Part shown: in pieces, positions 1 to 6,339 of the stretch
How the letters are laid out: the number at the start of each line of letters is the position of its first letter
Numbering within the stretch: the stretch's first letter is position 1
From: an uncultured Blautia sp.
GTDB taxonomy: Bacteria; Bacillota; Clostridia; Lachnospirales; Lachnospiraceae
DNA length: 6,339 bases
Reading direction: 5' to 3'
NCBI GenBank assembly: GCA_900551715.1
Contig: URXG01000096.1
Coordinates: 1-6,339 of the forward strand
Notes under the pieces: generated by a model
What the model saw: only the letters and a program-made list of their open reading frames with translations
The model's database searches: none
Told to the model about the DNA's origin: nothing
Program-made: the position numbers and the translations under genes

Positions 1-42
1 ATTGTTCAATCAGAAGAAACAATTCCTTGTGACAGCTTAGTT

Positions 43-71
43 AGAATACCACTATAAAAAGAATCTGTCAA
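43..71 (-). promoter_or_regulatory. Divergent sigma-A-type promoter reading leftward out of the window
   Basis: On the minus strand a perfect -35 TTGACA (71 down to 66) is followed after 17 bp by TATTCT (48 down to 43). A TGG just upstream makes this an extended -10. Upstream of the -35, at about 72-98, the minus strand is a run of A-tracts that resembles an UP element. Transcription would start near 36-37 and leave the window leftward. Only about 36 nt of leader is visible; it contains AAGGAA (28 down to 23), and no start codon can be assigned. The motifs are seen directly; promoter activity is inferred. Confidence 0.6.
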
Positions 72-78
72 CACTTTT

Positions 79-108
79 TTGAACTTTTTTTATTTTTTGT
101 GTTATACT
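79..108 (+). promoter_or_regulatory. Promoter of the MATE transporter gene
   Basis: A -35-like TTGAAC (79-84) and a -10 TATACT (103-108) are separated by 18 bp. A TGT immediately before the -10 gives an extended -10 (T100-G101). The predicted transcription start is near 114-116, about 60 nt upstream of the TTG start at 177. The -35 matches consensus at only four of six positions, so the extended -10 probably contributes most. Its -35 lies only 7 bp from the -35 of the leftward promoter, so one bound regulator could control both. Activity is inferred from motif match alone. Confidence 0.6.
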
Positions 109-160
109 TAATAAACAGCCCTGAATCAGGCTTTATAAAAAACATCTTATACTATAGAAG

Positions 161-167
161 AAAGAGG
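161..167 (+). promoter_or_regulatory. Ribosome binding site that decides the MATE start
   Basis: AAAGAGG ends 9 nt before the in-frame TTG at 177-179, a normal spacing. It is the best Shine-Dalgarno-like match ahead of the conserved part of the protein. The upstream in-frame GTG at 99 has no comparable site and lies between the -35 and -10 elements. Confidence 0.6.
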
Positions 168-176
168 TCATTTATC

Positions 177-1565
177 TTGAAATCTCAATCTAATCTTTCA
201 ACCGCCAATGCAAATACAGACAACCCATTAGGCATAGCTCCAACCGGCCGCCTCCTTGCTAAATTTGCAATCCCGGCTATCATCAGCATGCTGGTCAATG
301 CTCTCTATAATATAGTAGACCAGATTTTTATCGGTCAGGGTGTCGGCATGCTCGGAAATGCTGCCACAAACATCGCATTTCCAGTCACAACCATTTCAAC
401 TGCCGCTGCACTGCTCCTCGGAATCGGCGGTGCATCTAACTACAATCTTGAAATGGGAGCCGGCAGAGACCGAAAGGCCAGCGAGATTGCAGGAAGTGCC
501 TTATCATCACTTGTTATAACAGGTACAGCCATTGCCGCGGTGATTTTGATCTTTCTGAAACCGCTGCTCATCTTCTTTGGAGCGACGGATACCGTAATGC
601 CTTATGCAATTGATTATGTAGGCATTATCGCCATCGGACTTCCATTTTTCACCTTATCCGTCGGCGGTAACCACCTGATCCGTGCCGACCGCAGTCCTAC
701 TTATTCTATGATGTGTACCCTGACCGGTGCGATCATCAATACGATTCTTGACCCACTGTTTATCTTTGGTTTCAAATGGGGAATCAAGGGCGGTGCATGG
801 GCTACTGTCATCGGCCAGTTTATTTCTGCCATGCTGGTTGTACTTTATTTTGCAAAATTTCGCCATATGCATCTGGAAAGAAATATGTTTAAGCCTCAGC
901 TGATCCACATCAAAGCAATCTCTTCGCTTGGACTTGCTTCGTGCATCAACCAGATTGCAATTGGTGCTGTCCAGATTGTAATGAATAACACTCTTCGTTA
1001 TTACGGAGCGTCTTCTGTTTATGGAAGTGATATCCCGATTGCATGCGTTGGGATTGTGTCAAAAGTAAATATGGTTTTTCTTGCAATCTGCATTGGAATT
1101 GCCCAGGGTGCACAGCCTATCTGGGGCTTTAACTATGGAGCTAAAAAATACGACCGTGTTCGTCAGGCATATCGTTATTCTGCAACAGCATGTACGATCA
1201 TTGCCACATTCTTTTTCCTGTGCTTCCAGATCTTTCCACATCAGATTATCAGCATGTTTGGCGGCGGAAGCGATCTGTACTTTAAATTCGCAGAAAATTA
1301 TCTGAGGATTTTTATGCTCCTGACTTTCGCAAATGGTATCCAGCCGATGTCCTCCGGATTTTTTACTTCTATAGGAAAGGCTGGCCTCGGTATCATCATG
1401 TCTCTCACCAGACAGGTGATCTTTCTGCTTCCACTGATCATTATCTTCCCTATGCTTATGGGAATTGATGGCGTTATGTATGCAGGACCGATTGCCGACA
1501 CAGCTGCATTTGTGCTGGCGGTTGTTTTCGCCCGCAGAGAACTCGGAAAAATGAAAAAAGCATAA
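177..1565 (+). CDS. MATE-family multidrug/cation antiporter (MepA-like), TTG start
   Basis: This is a polytopic inner-membrane exporter of the multi-antimicrobial extrusion (MATE) family, which uses Na+ or H+ gradients to expel cationic drugs, dyes or metabolites. From the TTG start the protein has 462 residues, matching the usual length of about 450, with roughly 12 hydrophobic segments in two halves. Family signatures seen include YNIVDQIFIG (Asp48 in the first membrane helix, the type of acidic residue implicated in cation coupling), GAIINTILDPLFIF (184-197), an AWATVIGQ stretch just after it, and PIWGFNYGA (314-322) in the second half. The short polar N-terminus fits a cytoplasmic tail. 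An extension to GTG at 99 would add 26 residues, but that codon lies inside the promoter, upstream of the expected transcription start. The gene stands alone on this strand, diverges from an unseen gene on the left and converges with the sbcDC block. The family call is firm; the resemblance to the MepA subgroup is from recall, and the substrate cannot be read from the sequence. Confidence 0.93.
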   Translation: MKSQSNLSTANANTDNPLGIAPTGRLLAKFAIPAIISMLVNALYNIVDQIFIGQGVGMLGNAATNIAFPVTTISTAAALLLGIGGASNYNLEMGAGRDRKASEIAGSALSSLVITGTAIAAVILIFLKPLLIFFGATDTVMPYAIDYVGIIAIGLPFFTLSVGGNHLIRADRSPTYSMMCTLTGAIINTILDPLFIFGFKWGIKGGAWATVIGQFISAMLVVLYFAKFRHMHLERNMFKPQLIHIKAISSLGLASCINQIAIGAVQIVMNNTLRYYGASSVYGSDIPIACVGIVSKVNMVFLAICIGIAQGAQPIWGFNYGAKKYDRVRQAYRYSATACTIIATFFFLCFQIFPHQIISMFGGGSDLYFKFAENYLRIFMLLTFANGIQPMSSGFFTSIGKAGLGIIMSLTRQVIFLLPLIIIFPMLMGIDGVMYAGPIADTAAFVLAVVFARRELGKMKKA

Positions 1566-1588
1566 CTTTCCATATTTCAAAAGAACAA

Positions 1589-1631
1589 CAAAAGCTGTAT
1601 TTCAGGTTTTCTCCTGCTAATACAGCTTTTG
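1589..1631. terminator. Bidirectional terminator between convergent genes
   Basis: A perfect 13-bp inverted repeat (CAAAAGCTGTATT at 1589-1601, AATACAGCTTTTG at 1619-1631) encloses a 17-nt loop. The loop has a second small CAGG/CCTG pairing (1603-1606 with 1613-1616). Downstream on the + strand is TTTTGGCTTT; on the minus strand it is TTTTGTTGTTCTTTT, so both directions have a T-rich tail. The repeat lies 23 nt after the MATE stop and about 14 nt after the stop of the convergent gene. The stem is not GC-rich, so efficiency is uncertain. Confidence 0.75.
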
Positions 1632-1645
1632 GCTTTAAGAATCTA

Positions 1646-2635
1646 TTATTCACAGATATATTCTTCTATTTCTGTTACTCGATTCCCCTTCTGTTCTTTC
1701 CATATCATAAGATACAGTTTATAATTCAGAGAATCACGCGCAATCGTAAAAGGTTCTTCTCTCAGAAGATCTGCACGAATTCCCTGGCTCTTCAACTCCC
1801 TCTGGCGCTGCTTTGCTCTTTCTAATGCTTGCTGATACCTCCGTTCCACATCATCTCCAAAAAATCTTCTTGGATAATCTGCCGTTGCCTGCTGCAGTCT
1901 CTCTGACAACAGATCTACAATTCTGCTGTGCTTCGTCTGATGCAGCATAACTGCAAGTCTCTTCGCCCAGAATTTCGCAGGATGCTTTCTATAGAATTCT
2001 AACATTTTCAGTAAAGAAGTATCCTCACATTCCGCTGCCAGTTCTTTCATATAAACAATTGCTTTTTCAGAAGGTATCCAGGGATTTTCCCTGGGCACGA
2101 TATATTTCTCCGGTACTGCCGGATAGCAGCAATAATTTAATGGTGGAAATTCTACAAGTGCCGCCAGTTTTATTTCTTCTTCCGTGCAATATGCCTCACC
2201 AAGATAATCATATTTATCCCTGAGAATCGCAAGGCGATACTCCAATTGTCGCAAATATTCATAGTCTTTTACCCAGAAATGACCAGTATATGCATATTCA
2301 TACAGATGGACTTCCAATTCCAGATCCTCAAAAAACAATGTCAGCACTGTATCATCCTGTTTTATGACAAGCACAAATCTGCCATCCTGCCTGGTCATGG
2401 ATGCCTGCAGTTCTCCCTGATAATCGCTGTGATATTCCCCCGTCATACGAACATTTCGAAAAACCAGAAAGCTCTCGACCGCATCATTCATCAGATATAC
2501 CAATGGAATATCCATGCTGGCTGATCCCTTATCCGATATTCTTCCCGATTCTGTCCGCATCTTCTCCGGAATGAGCAGTTCAAATTGATCCTGTTCCAGC
2601 AACTGCGCCAGTTTTTCCAAAGTTTCTTCTGTCAT
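1646..2635 (-). CDS. Uncharacterised protein downstream of sbcC (possibly DUF3878 family)
   Basis: This is a 329-aa soluble protein of unknown function. It has no signal peptide and no membrane segment. The N-terminus (about 3-20) is helical and acidic. Residues about 55-120 alternate in a beta-strand-like way, running from a FLVFRNVRM stretch to an HFWVKDYEYL junction. A mixed, mostly helical part follows, with a proline- and cysteine-rich turn (FPPLNYCCYPAVP, 163-175). A highly charged, probably coiled-coil helix spans about 262-285. I see no catalytic motif, nucleotide-binding loop or recognisable metal site. The general look recalls the DUF3878 family of Clostridia, but this is from memory and unverified. 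The ATG has an AGGAG (2640-2644) only 4 nt upstream, close but usable. The gene follows sbcC after 57 bp with no visible terminator or clear promoter, so cotranscription is likely. Whether it works with SbcCD is open. The open reading frame and strand are secure; the function is not. Confidence 0.85.
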   Translation of the reverse strand: MTEETLEKLAQLLEQDQFELLIPEKMRTESGRISDKGSASMDIPLVYLMNDAVESFLVFRNVRMTGEYHSDYQGELQASMTRQDGRFVLVIKQDDTVLTLFFEDLELEVHLYEYAYTGHFWVKDYEYLRQLEYRLAILRDKYDYLGEAYCTEEEIKLAALVEFPPLNYCCYPAVPEKYIVPRENPWIPSEKAIVYMKELAAECEDTSLLKMLEFYRKHPAKFWAKRLAVMLHQTKHSRIVDLLSERLQQATADYPRRFFGDDVERRYQQALERAKQRQRELKSQGIRADLLREEPFTIARDSLNYKLYLMIWKEQKGNRVTEIEEYICE

Positions 2636-2692
2636 TTTTCTCCTAACATTCTCTAATACTTCTATTCCCTGCTTTTATATTTTTACCGAAAA

Positions 2693-5600
2693 TCAGCTGA
2701 TCTGCCATTTCACATGGCTTCCATTCTCATCTTTGTTTACGAGCAACTGATCTTCAATCTCCTGTTTCAACTCCGACACATGAGAAATGATTCCGATCAG
2801 CCTCGAGCCTTCTGCCATTTCCTGCAACACACGGACTGCCTGGTTTCTGGAATGCTCATCGAGAGAGCCAAATCCCTCATCAATAAACATCATATCCAGA
2901 TTGATTGCTGCTGAGCTCTGCTGAATCTGATCCGCCATTCCAAGTGCCAGGGACAACGCTGCCATGAAGGATTCTCCACCTGAAAGTGTACGAACCTCTC
3001 GCTCCTTCCCTGTTACAGTAGAATACACCATCAGATCAAGCCCTCTGTTCTTTCCTTCACCAGCTTTTTCCAGATCATACATACGAAGTTCAAACTGTCC
3101 GGCAGACATTTCCTGAAAGCGTCGATTCGCCGCGTATAAAATATGTTCCAGATAATACCGCTGTACATAAGTTTCCAGATCCATACGTGAGCCACTGACG
3201 TTTCCGGAAGTCATCCGATACAGCGTATCGATCCGCGCATGTTCTTCCACGATTGTTTTTCTCTCTTCCAGCCTTCCGGAAAGTGCGTCAAAGACCTCTC
3301 TGTCATCCCTGTTATCCATTCGCAATTGGTTATAAATCTTTTCTTTTTCCTGATATTCTGTCTCTGCAGCTTCTCTCTCTTTCTGAATTTCTTCCAGAAC
3401 AGGTTTCTGCTCTTCTCCAATCGCGCTCTCTGCAGAATCTTTCTGTGCCTGCGCTGCTGACTTCTTTTCATAATAAGCATTAACCGTTTTCTGAAACTCC
3501 TCTGCCGCTTCACGGCTGTACGTCTCCACAAGCTCTTTCCATTCAGATTCTGTCATCTGCTTTATTTCCATTACTTCTGTATAAGAAGTTTTTCGATCTT
3601 CCACACACTTCTTCTGTTCCGGAATCTCCTGCTGGTAACGGCTGATCAGGGTTTCTGCCTGTTTCTGCGCATTTGCGGCTTTCTTCGCTTCTGACAGAAC
3701 TTTCTGATACACTTCTTCTGCCTGGTTTTTACTGCTTTCAGCCTGAAGCAGTGCCGCCCTTGCCTCTTCTTCGGTCTTAAATTCAACGGACCCTTTTACA
3801 TTTTCCAGCGCGGCTTCACTTCCCGCCAGTTTTTCAACAGCAGCTTTTTCTTTCTCTGTACACTCATCACAAGTGTCCTGCAACTGTTTTTTCTGCTTTT
3901 CCATATTTTGAAGTGCTTCACGGATTTTTACCAGAAGGCGTGCACTCCTCTGTAAGTTGTTCAGTTCTTCTGCCAGCTGCTGCTTCCAGTTTTCCAGAGA
4001 ATCGTTCATTTCCGTCACACTTGACTGCTCTGTTATAGAAGAAACACTTCTATGCAAACGTTCCTGGAGCTTTTGTACACTGGCAATATAAGTATCTTTT
4101 CGTGTATCGTATTCTGATCTGGCCGCCGCTGCATCCCCAGCAGCTTTTTCCTGATCTTTACGCAGTTTATCCACATTTGTCTGCATATTTTGCAGTTTTT
4201 CCTCAGAGATATCCACAGATTCCACACCCTTTTTCGCAGGATGTGGATGTTCTGTAGAGCCGCACACCGGGCAGGGTTTTCCCGATTCTAATTCTGCAGC
4301 AAGAAAACCAGCCTGCGCATTCAAAAAATGCAGTCTTACTTCTTCGTATTCTGTGTTTGCATCATTATATTTTTTCGTTATATTTGCATAAGTTTCTCGT
4401 GTTTTAATTGCTTTTTTGCGGCACTGCTCTGCCTGATTTCTCAAGTTCTGAACATCCACGATCTCCTTTGAAACCGCATCTGCTTCCTGCTTTTTATTCT
4501 CTGCGAGTACCAGCTTCTTATCCACTTCAGCCAACTCTTCACTCTGTTTTTTCCACTGTGTTTCCTGCTCTTCCAGAGCCTCTTGCTGCTTTCGCACTTT
4601 CTTTGTGTTTTCTGTTGCCAGAGCACAGTTTTTCCTGTCTACTTCTGCCTGTGTATGAAGTCTCTTTATCTGTTCAAAAAGTTCCAGTGCCTTATGGACT
4701 TTTTCTGAGATTTTACTGCAATTCTGCAATTCCTGATCGCAAATCAGCTTTTTCTGTTCCTCTGCATTTTCCGCTGTTTTCCGCGTTTCTTCCAATATTG
4801 GCAACTGTTTTTCCTGAGTCTTTAATGATTGTTCCAATTCTGTCAGTCGTCTCTCCGCATCATTTAAGAGAACACCGGTCTCTCTGATCTCATACGCATT
4901 TCTGATACGGCTGATCAGGGCTGTTGTTTTCACTATTTTTGCTTCATCATCTGCACATTCCTGCAGTTTCTGTTCCGCAGTTTCCAACTGATCAAACCAT
5001 TTTAAAAGTGCTTCTGCCCTGGTATATAGTTCTCTTTTTTTGTCTCTGTTTTCAACCGATTTCCGATAATCTTTTTCTGCCAGATCAGTATATTTTTCCA
5101 GCCAGTCACACAGTTTTTCCACTTCTTCCAGAAAGTCAGTAAGGCGTGTCATCTCACCATCTTCCAGTTGTTTTTTCAACTGTTTCAGAGTCTCTGATTC
5201 ATATGTTTCAGGTATACGGATCCTGCTCACTTCTCCCTGACATTGTGTTTTCAGAACTGCGATTTCTTTCTCTTTTGCGCGCTTTCGATTACCCAATTCT
5301 GCCACAATATCCTGATACATTTCTGTGTTAAAAAGCTTTCGAAAAATCACTTTTTTGTCATCTGATTTTGCACGGAGGAGATCCATAAATTCTCCCTGCG
5401 CAATCATAGCAACCTGCATAAACTGACTCTTTGTCAGGCCTACGATCTCCTGCAGTTTACGATCCGTTTCTTTTGATGGATATTCCATTCCATCCGGCAT
5501 GATCAGGCTTACCGAACCTGTATTTTCTTTTGGTTTACCCTTGTTTGCACCTCTTGTGATCGTTTTGAGATGTCTCGGAACACGGCGCACTGTATAGATT

Positions 5601-5878
5601 TCCCGTTTTTCATCACGGCCTTCCGAAAAGACAAGTTCGACATACGGTTCTGAATCAAAATCCACATACTGACTCTGCAGAACTACGCCTTCTTTTTTGT
5701 TTAAAGAAGAGCTGGCTTCTCCATATAAAGCAAAAACGATTGCATCAAAGATCGTCGTTTTTCCCGCTCCGGTATCCCCGGTTATAAGAAAAAGATTCTG
5801 ATTTACTTTCTCAAAATCAATTGTAGTTTCTTTACCATATGAGCCAAATGCCTGCATTTTTAAACGTAAAGGTTTCAT
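2693..5878 (-). CDS. sbcC: SbcC, Rad50-type ATPase subunit of the SbcCD nuclease
   Basis: SbcC is the SMC-like ATPase that with SbcD forms the bacterial Rad50/Mre11 complex, cutting hairpins and protein-blocked double-strand ends in the cytoplasm. The 1061 residues fit the family (about 1000-1070). The N-terminal ATPase lobe carries Walker A GDTGAGKTT (34-42) and a Q-loop in AQGEF (Gln161). Two long Glu/Lys/Gln-rich coiled-coil arms (about 190-530 and 545-890) flank the zinc hook CPVC (536-539), placed almost exactly mid-protein as needed for antiparallel folding. The C-terminal lobe has signature LSGGESF (965-971), Walker B MMFIDE (Asp1000, catalytic Glu1001), the D-loop SLD (1005-1007) and the H-switch His1033. 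No key residue is missing and no frameshift is apparent. The ATG directly abuts the sbcD stop and is preceded by GGGGGTG (5885-5891) at 6-nt spacing. Expression presumably comes from a promoter upstream of sbcD, outside the window. Confidence 0.98.
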   Translation of the reverse strand: MKPLRLKMQAFGSYGKETTIDFEKVNQNLFLITGDTGAGKTTIFDAIVFALYGEASSSLNKKEGVVLQSQYVDFDSEPYVELVFSEGRDEKREIYTVRRVPRHLKTITRGANKGKPKENTGSVSLIMPDGMEYPSKETDRKLQEIVGLTKSQFMQVAMIAQGEFMDLLRAKSDDKKVIFRKLFNTEMYQDIVAELGNRKRAKEKEIAVLKTQCQGEVSRIRIPETYESETLKQLKKQLEDGEMTRLTDFLEEVEKLCDWLEKYTDLAEKDYRKSVENRDKKRELYTRAEALLKWFDQLETAEQKLQECADDEAKIVKTTALISRIRNAYEIRETGVLLNDAERRLTELEQSLKTQEKQLPILEETRKTAENAEEQKKLICDQELQNCSKISEKVHKALELFEQIKRLHTQAEVDRKNCALATENTKKVRKQQEALEEQETQWKKQSEELAEVDKKLVLAENKKQEADAVSKEIVDVQNLRNQAEQCRKKAIKTRETYANITKKYNDANTEYEEVRLHFLNAQAGFLAAELESGKPCPVCGSTEHPHPAKKGVESVDISEEKLQNMQTNVDKLRKDQEKAAGDAAAARSEYDTRKDTYIASVQKLQERLHRSVSSITEQSSVTEMNDSLENWKQQLAEELNNLQRSARLLVKIREALQNMEKQKKQLQDTCDECTEKEKAAVEKLAGSEAALENVKGSVEFKTEEEARAALLQAESSKNQAEEVYQKVLSEAKKAANAQKQAETLISRYQQEIPEQKKCVEDRKTSYTEVMEIKQMTESEWKELVETYSREAAEEFQKTVNAYYEKKSAAQAQKDSAESAIGEEQKPVLEEIQKEREAAETEYQEKEKIYNQLRMDNRDDREVFDALSGRLEERKTIVEEHARIDTLYRMTSGNVSGSRMDLETYVQRYYLEHILYAANRRFQEMSAGQFELRMYDLEKAGEGKNRGLDLMVYSTVTGKEREVRTLSGGESFMAALSLALGMADQIQQSSAAINLDMMFIDEGFGSLDEHSRNQAVRVLQEMAEGSRLIGIISHVSELKQEIEDQLLVNKDENGSHVKWQIS

Positions 5879-6339
5879 TTATTTCACCCCCTGAACCGTA
5901 TGTAGTACATCCTGCAAAATCATCTTTTCTTCTTCGTCCAGATCTTTCAGGAAAGAGCAGCACAGCTCATACGGATCCAGCAATTCTTCTGTCTGTAACG
6001 TTCTGGTATAATCCGTTTTCCGCTGATTTTCCCTCCGGATCTCCAGCAGATTCGGAAATGCCAGACGGATACGTTCCTGCATATCGATCACATCCAGATC
6101 CACCTTATCTGTCAGGATCACAGTCACATAATCCTTACAGGATTCTTTCAAAACCTCCTCCAGAGTTCCTTTTACAACCTTCACCTGTCGCAACGGTTCA
6201 AGCGGTAAAATTGTTGTTTTTACCTCTCCTTTTACACCCATTTCTACCATAATAATGCCTTTTTGCTGCTGTGCTTCACTCACAGAACAGGCAAGCGGTG
6301 TACCACAATAACGGTAAAATTCACTCCCGACTTTCATTG
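5879..6339 (-). CDS. sbcD: SbcD, Mre11-type nuclease subunit (C-terminal part only)
   Basis: This is the C-terminal part of the Mre11-like metallophosphoesterase that cuts DNA as partner of SbcC. About 153 residues are visible; the usual length is near 380, so the N-terminal phosphoesterase domain with its metal-binding Asp/His motifs lies beyond the right edge. The visible part begins just after the last nuclease motif, with the family stretch YRYCGTPLACSVSEA (usually Y-x-GSPL-x-x-S-x-SE). A capping region follows, containing ILPLEPLRQV, a YVTVILTD strand, and an FPNLLEI segment. It ends with a helical tail (DPYELCCSFLKDLDEEEK) of the kind that binds the SbcC coiled-coil base. A Met codon at 6335-6337 is internal: the homology is already mid-domain there and the frame stays open to the edge, so it should not be taken as the start. 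The TAA stop (5879-5881) touches the sbcC ATG. Confidence 0.93.
   Translation of the reverse strand, partial: MKVGSEFYRYCGTPLACSVSEAQQQKGIIMVEMGVKGEVKTTILPLEPLRQVKVVKGTLEEVLKESCKDYVTVILTDKVDLDVIDMQERIRLAFPNLLEIRRENQRKTDYTRTLQTEELLDPYELCCSFLKDLDEEEKMILQDVLHTVQGVK
5885..5891 (-). promoter_or_regulatory. sbcC ribosome binding site inside the end of sbcD
   Basis: On the minus strand GGGGGTG lies 6 nt before the sbcC ATG and within the last codons of sbcD. With the stop-start junction TAAATG, this arrangement lets ribosomes finishing sbcD begin sbcC directly, which would keep the two subunits in proportion. The coupling itself is inferred from the layout. Confidence 0.7.

Noticed and set aside
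1..23. Inverted repeat ATTGTT...AACAAT at the left edge
   Set aside because: Only 6 bp with an 11-nt spacer and A/T-rich, so expected by chance. It falls in the leader of the out-of-window gene and has no riboswitch-like features.
1059..1580. Minus-strand open frame of 173 codons opposite the MATE gene
   Set aside because: It is the shadow of a clear membrane-protein gene. The product is His/Ser/Cys/Lys-rich with no family look, and it runs through the conserved MATE second half.
2636..2692. Possible separate promoter for the 329-aa gene
   Set aside because: A/T-rich with some TATAAA/TATTAG-like strings, but no -35 at a proper distance. Read-through from sbcC is the simpler view.
4259..4276. 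Possible zinc finger in SbcC as a sign of an added DNA-binding domain
   Set aside because: The CPVC is the standard Rad50/SbcC zinc hook at the coiled-coil apex, where two SbcC molecules share one metal ion.
4408..4887. Long plus-strand open frame of 159 codons opposite sbcC, plus several shorter ones at 2714-5331
   Set aside because: They lie antisense to a fully supported sbcC frame. Glu/Lys/Gln-rich coiled-coil coding gives few stops on the opposite strand, and the translations are Leu/Phe/Ser-rich with no domain.
5839..6252. Plus-strand open frame of 137 codons across the sbcC/sbcD junction
   Set aside because: It is antisense to two recognised genes, Pro/Ser-rich with low complexity, and has no separate promoter or convincing ribosome binding site.

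Overview
The window looks like an ordinary chromosomal segment from a low-to-mid GC Gram-positive anaerobe, most likely a Clostridia member of the Lachnospiraceae type (inference). The reasons are protein style (MepA-like MATE, Firmicutes-type SbcC/SbcD), AGGAG/GGGGG-type ribosome binding sites, sigma-A-like promoters and A/T-rich intergenic spacers. I saw no RNA genes, CRISPR repeats, insertion sequences or att sites.

Layout. Positions 1-176 form a regulatory region with two back-to-back promoters. One reads leftward out of the window, with a perfect TTGACA -35 and A-tracts upstream of it. The other reads rightward into a MATE-family multidrug/cation antiporter gene (177-1565, + strand). That gene probably starts at a TTG codon, because the only other upstream in-frame start lies inside its own promoter. 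A 13-bp inverted repeat with T-rich flanks (1589-1631) sits between the MATE gene and the convergent minus-strand block, and probably terminates transcription from both sides.

The rest of the window, read right to left on the minus strand, is an apparent operon. It holds the 3' part of sbcD (5879-6339, cut by the window edge), complete sbcC (2693-5878) and an uncharacterised 329-aa gene (1646-2635). The sbcD stop codon directly abuts the sbcC start codon (TAAATG), and the sbcC ribosome binding site lies inside the end of sbcD, so the two are probably translationally coupled. SbcC and SbcD form the Rad50/Mre11-type SMC-like ATPase-nuclease complex that opens DNA hairpins and processes blocked ends. 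SbcC has every expected ATPase motif, and its CPVC zinc hook lies almost exactly at the protein midpoint. The third gene follows sbcC after 57 bp with no evident terminator between them, so it probably shares the transcript; its function is unknown.

I do not see a clearly novel system. The points most worth checking are the uncharacterised sbcDC-linked gene, the strong divergent promoter pair and its out-of-window target, and the MATE start codon.
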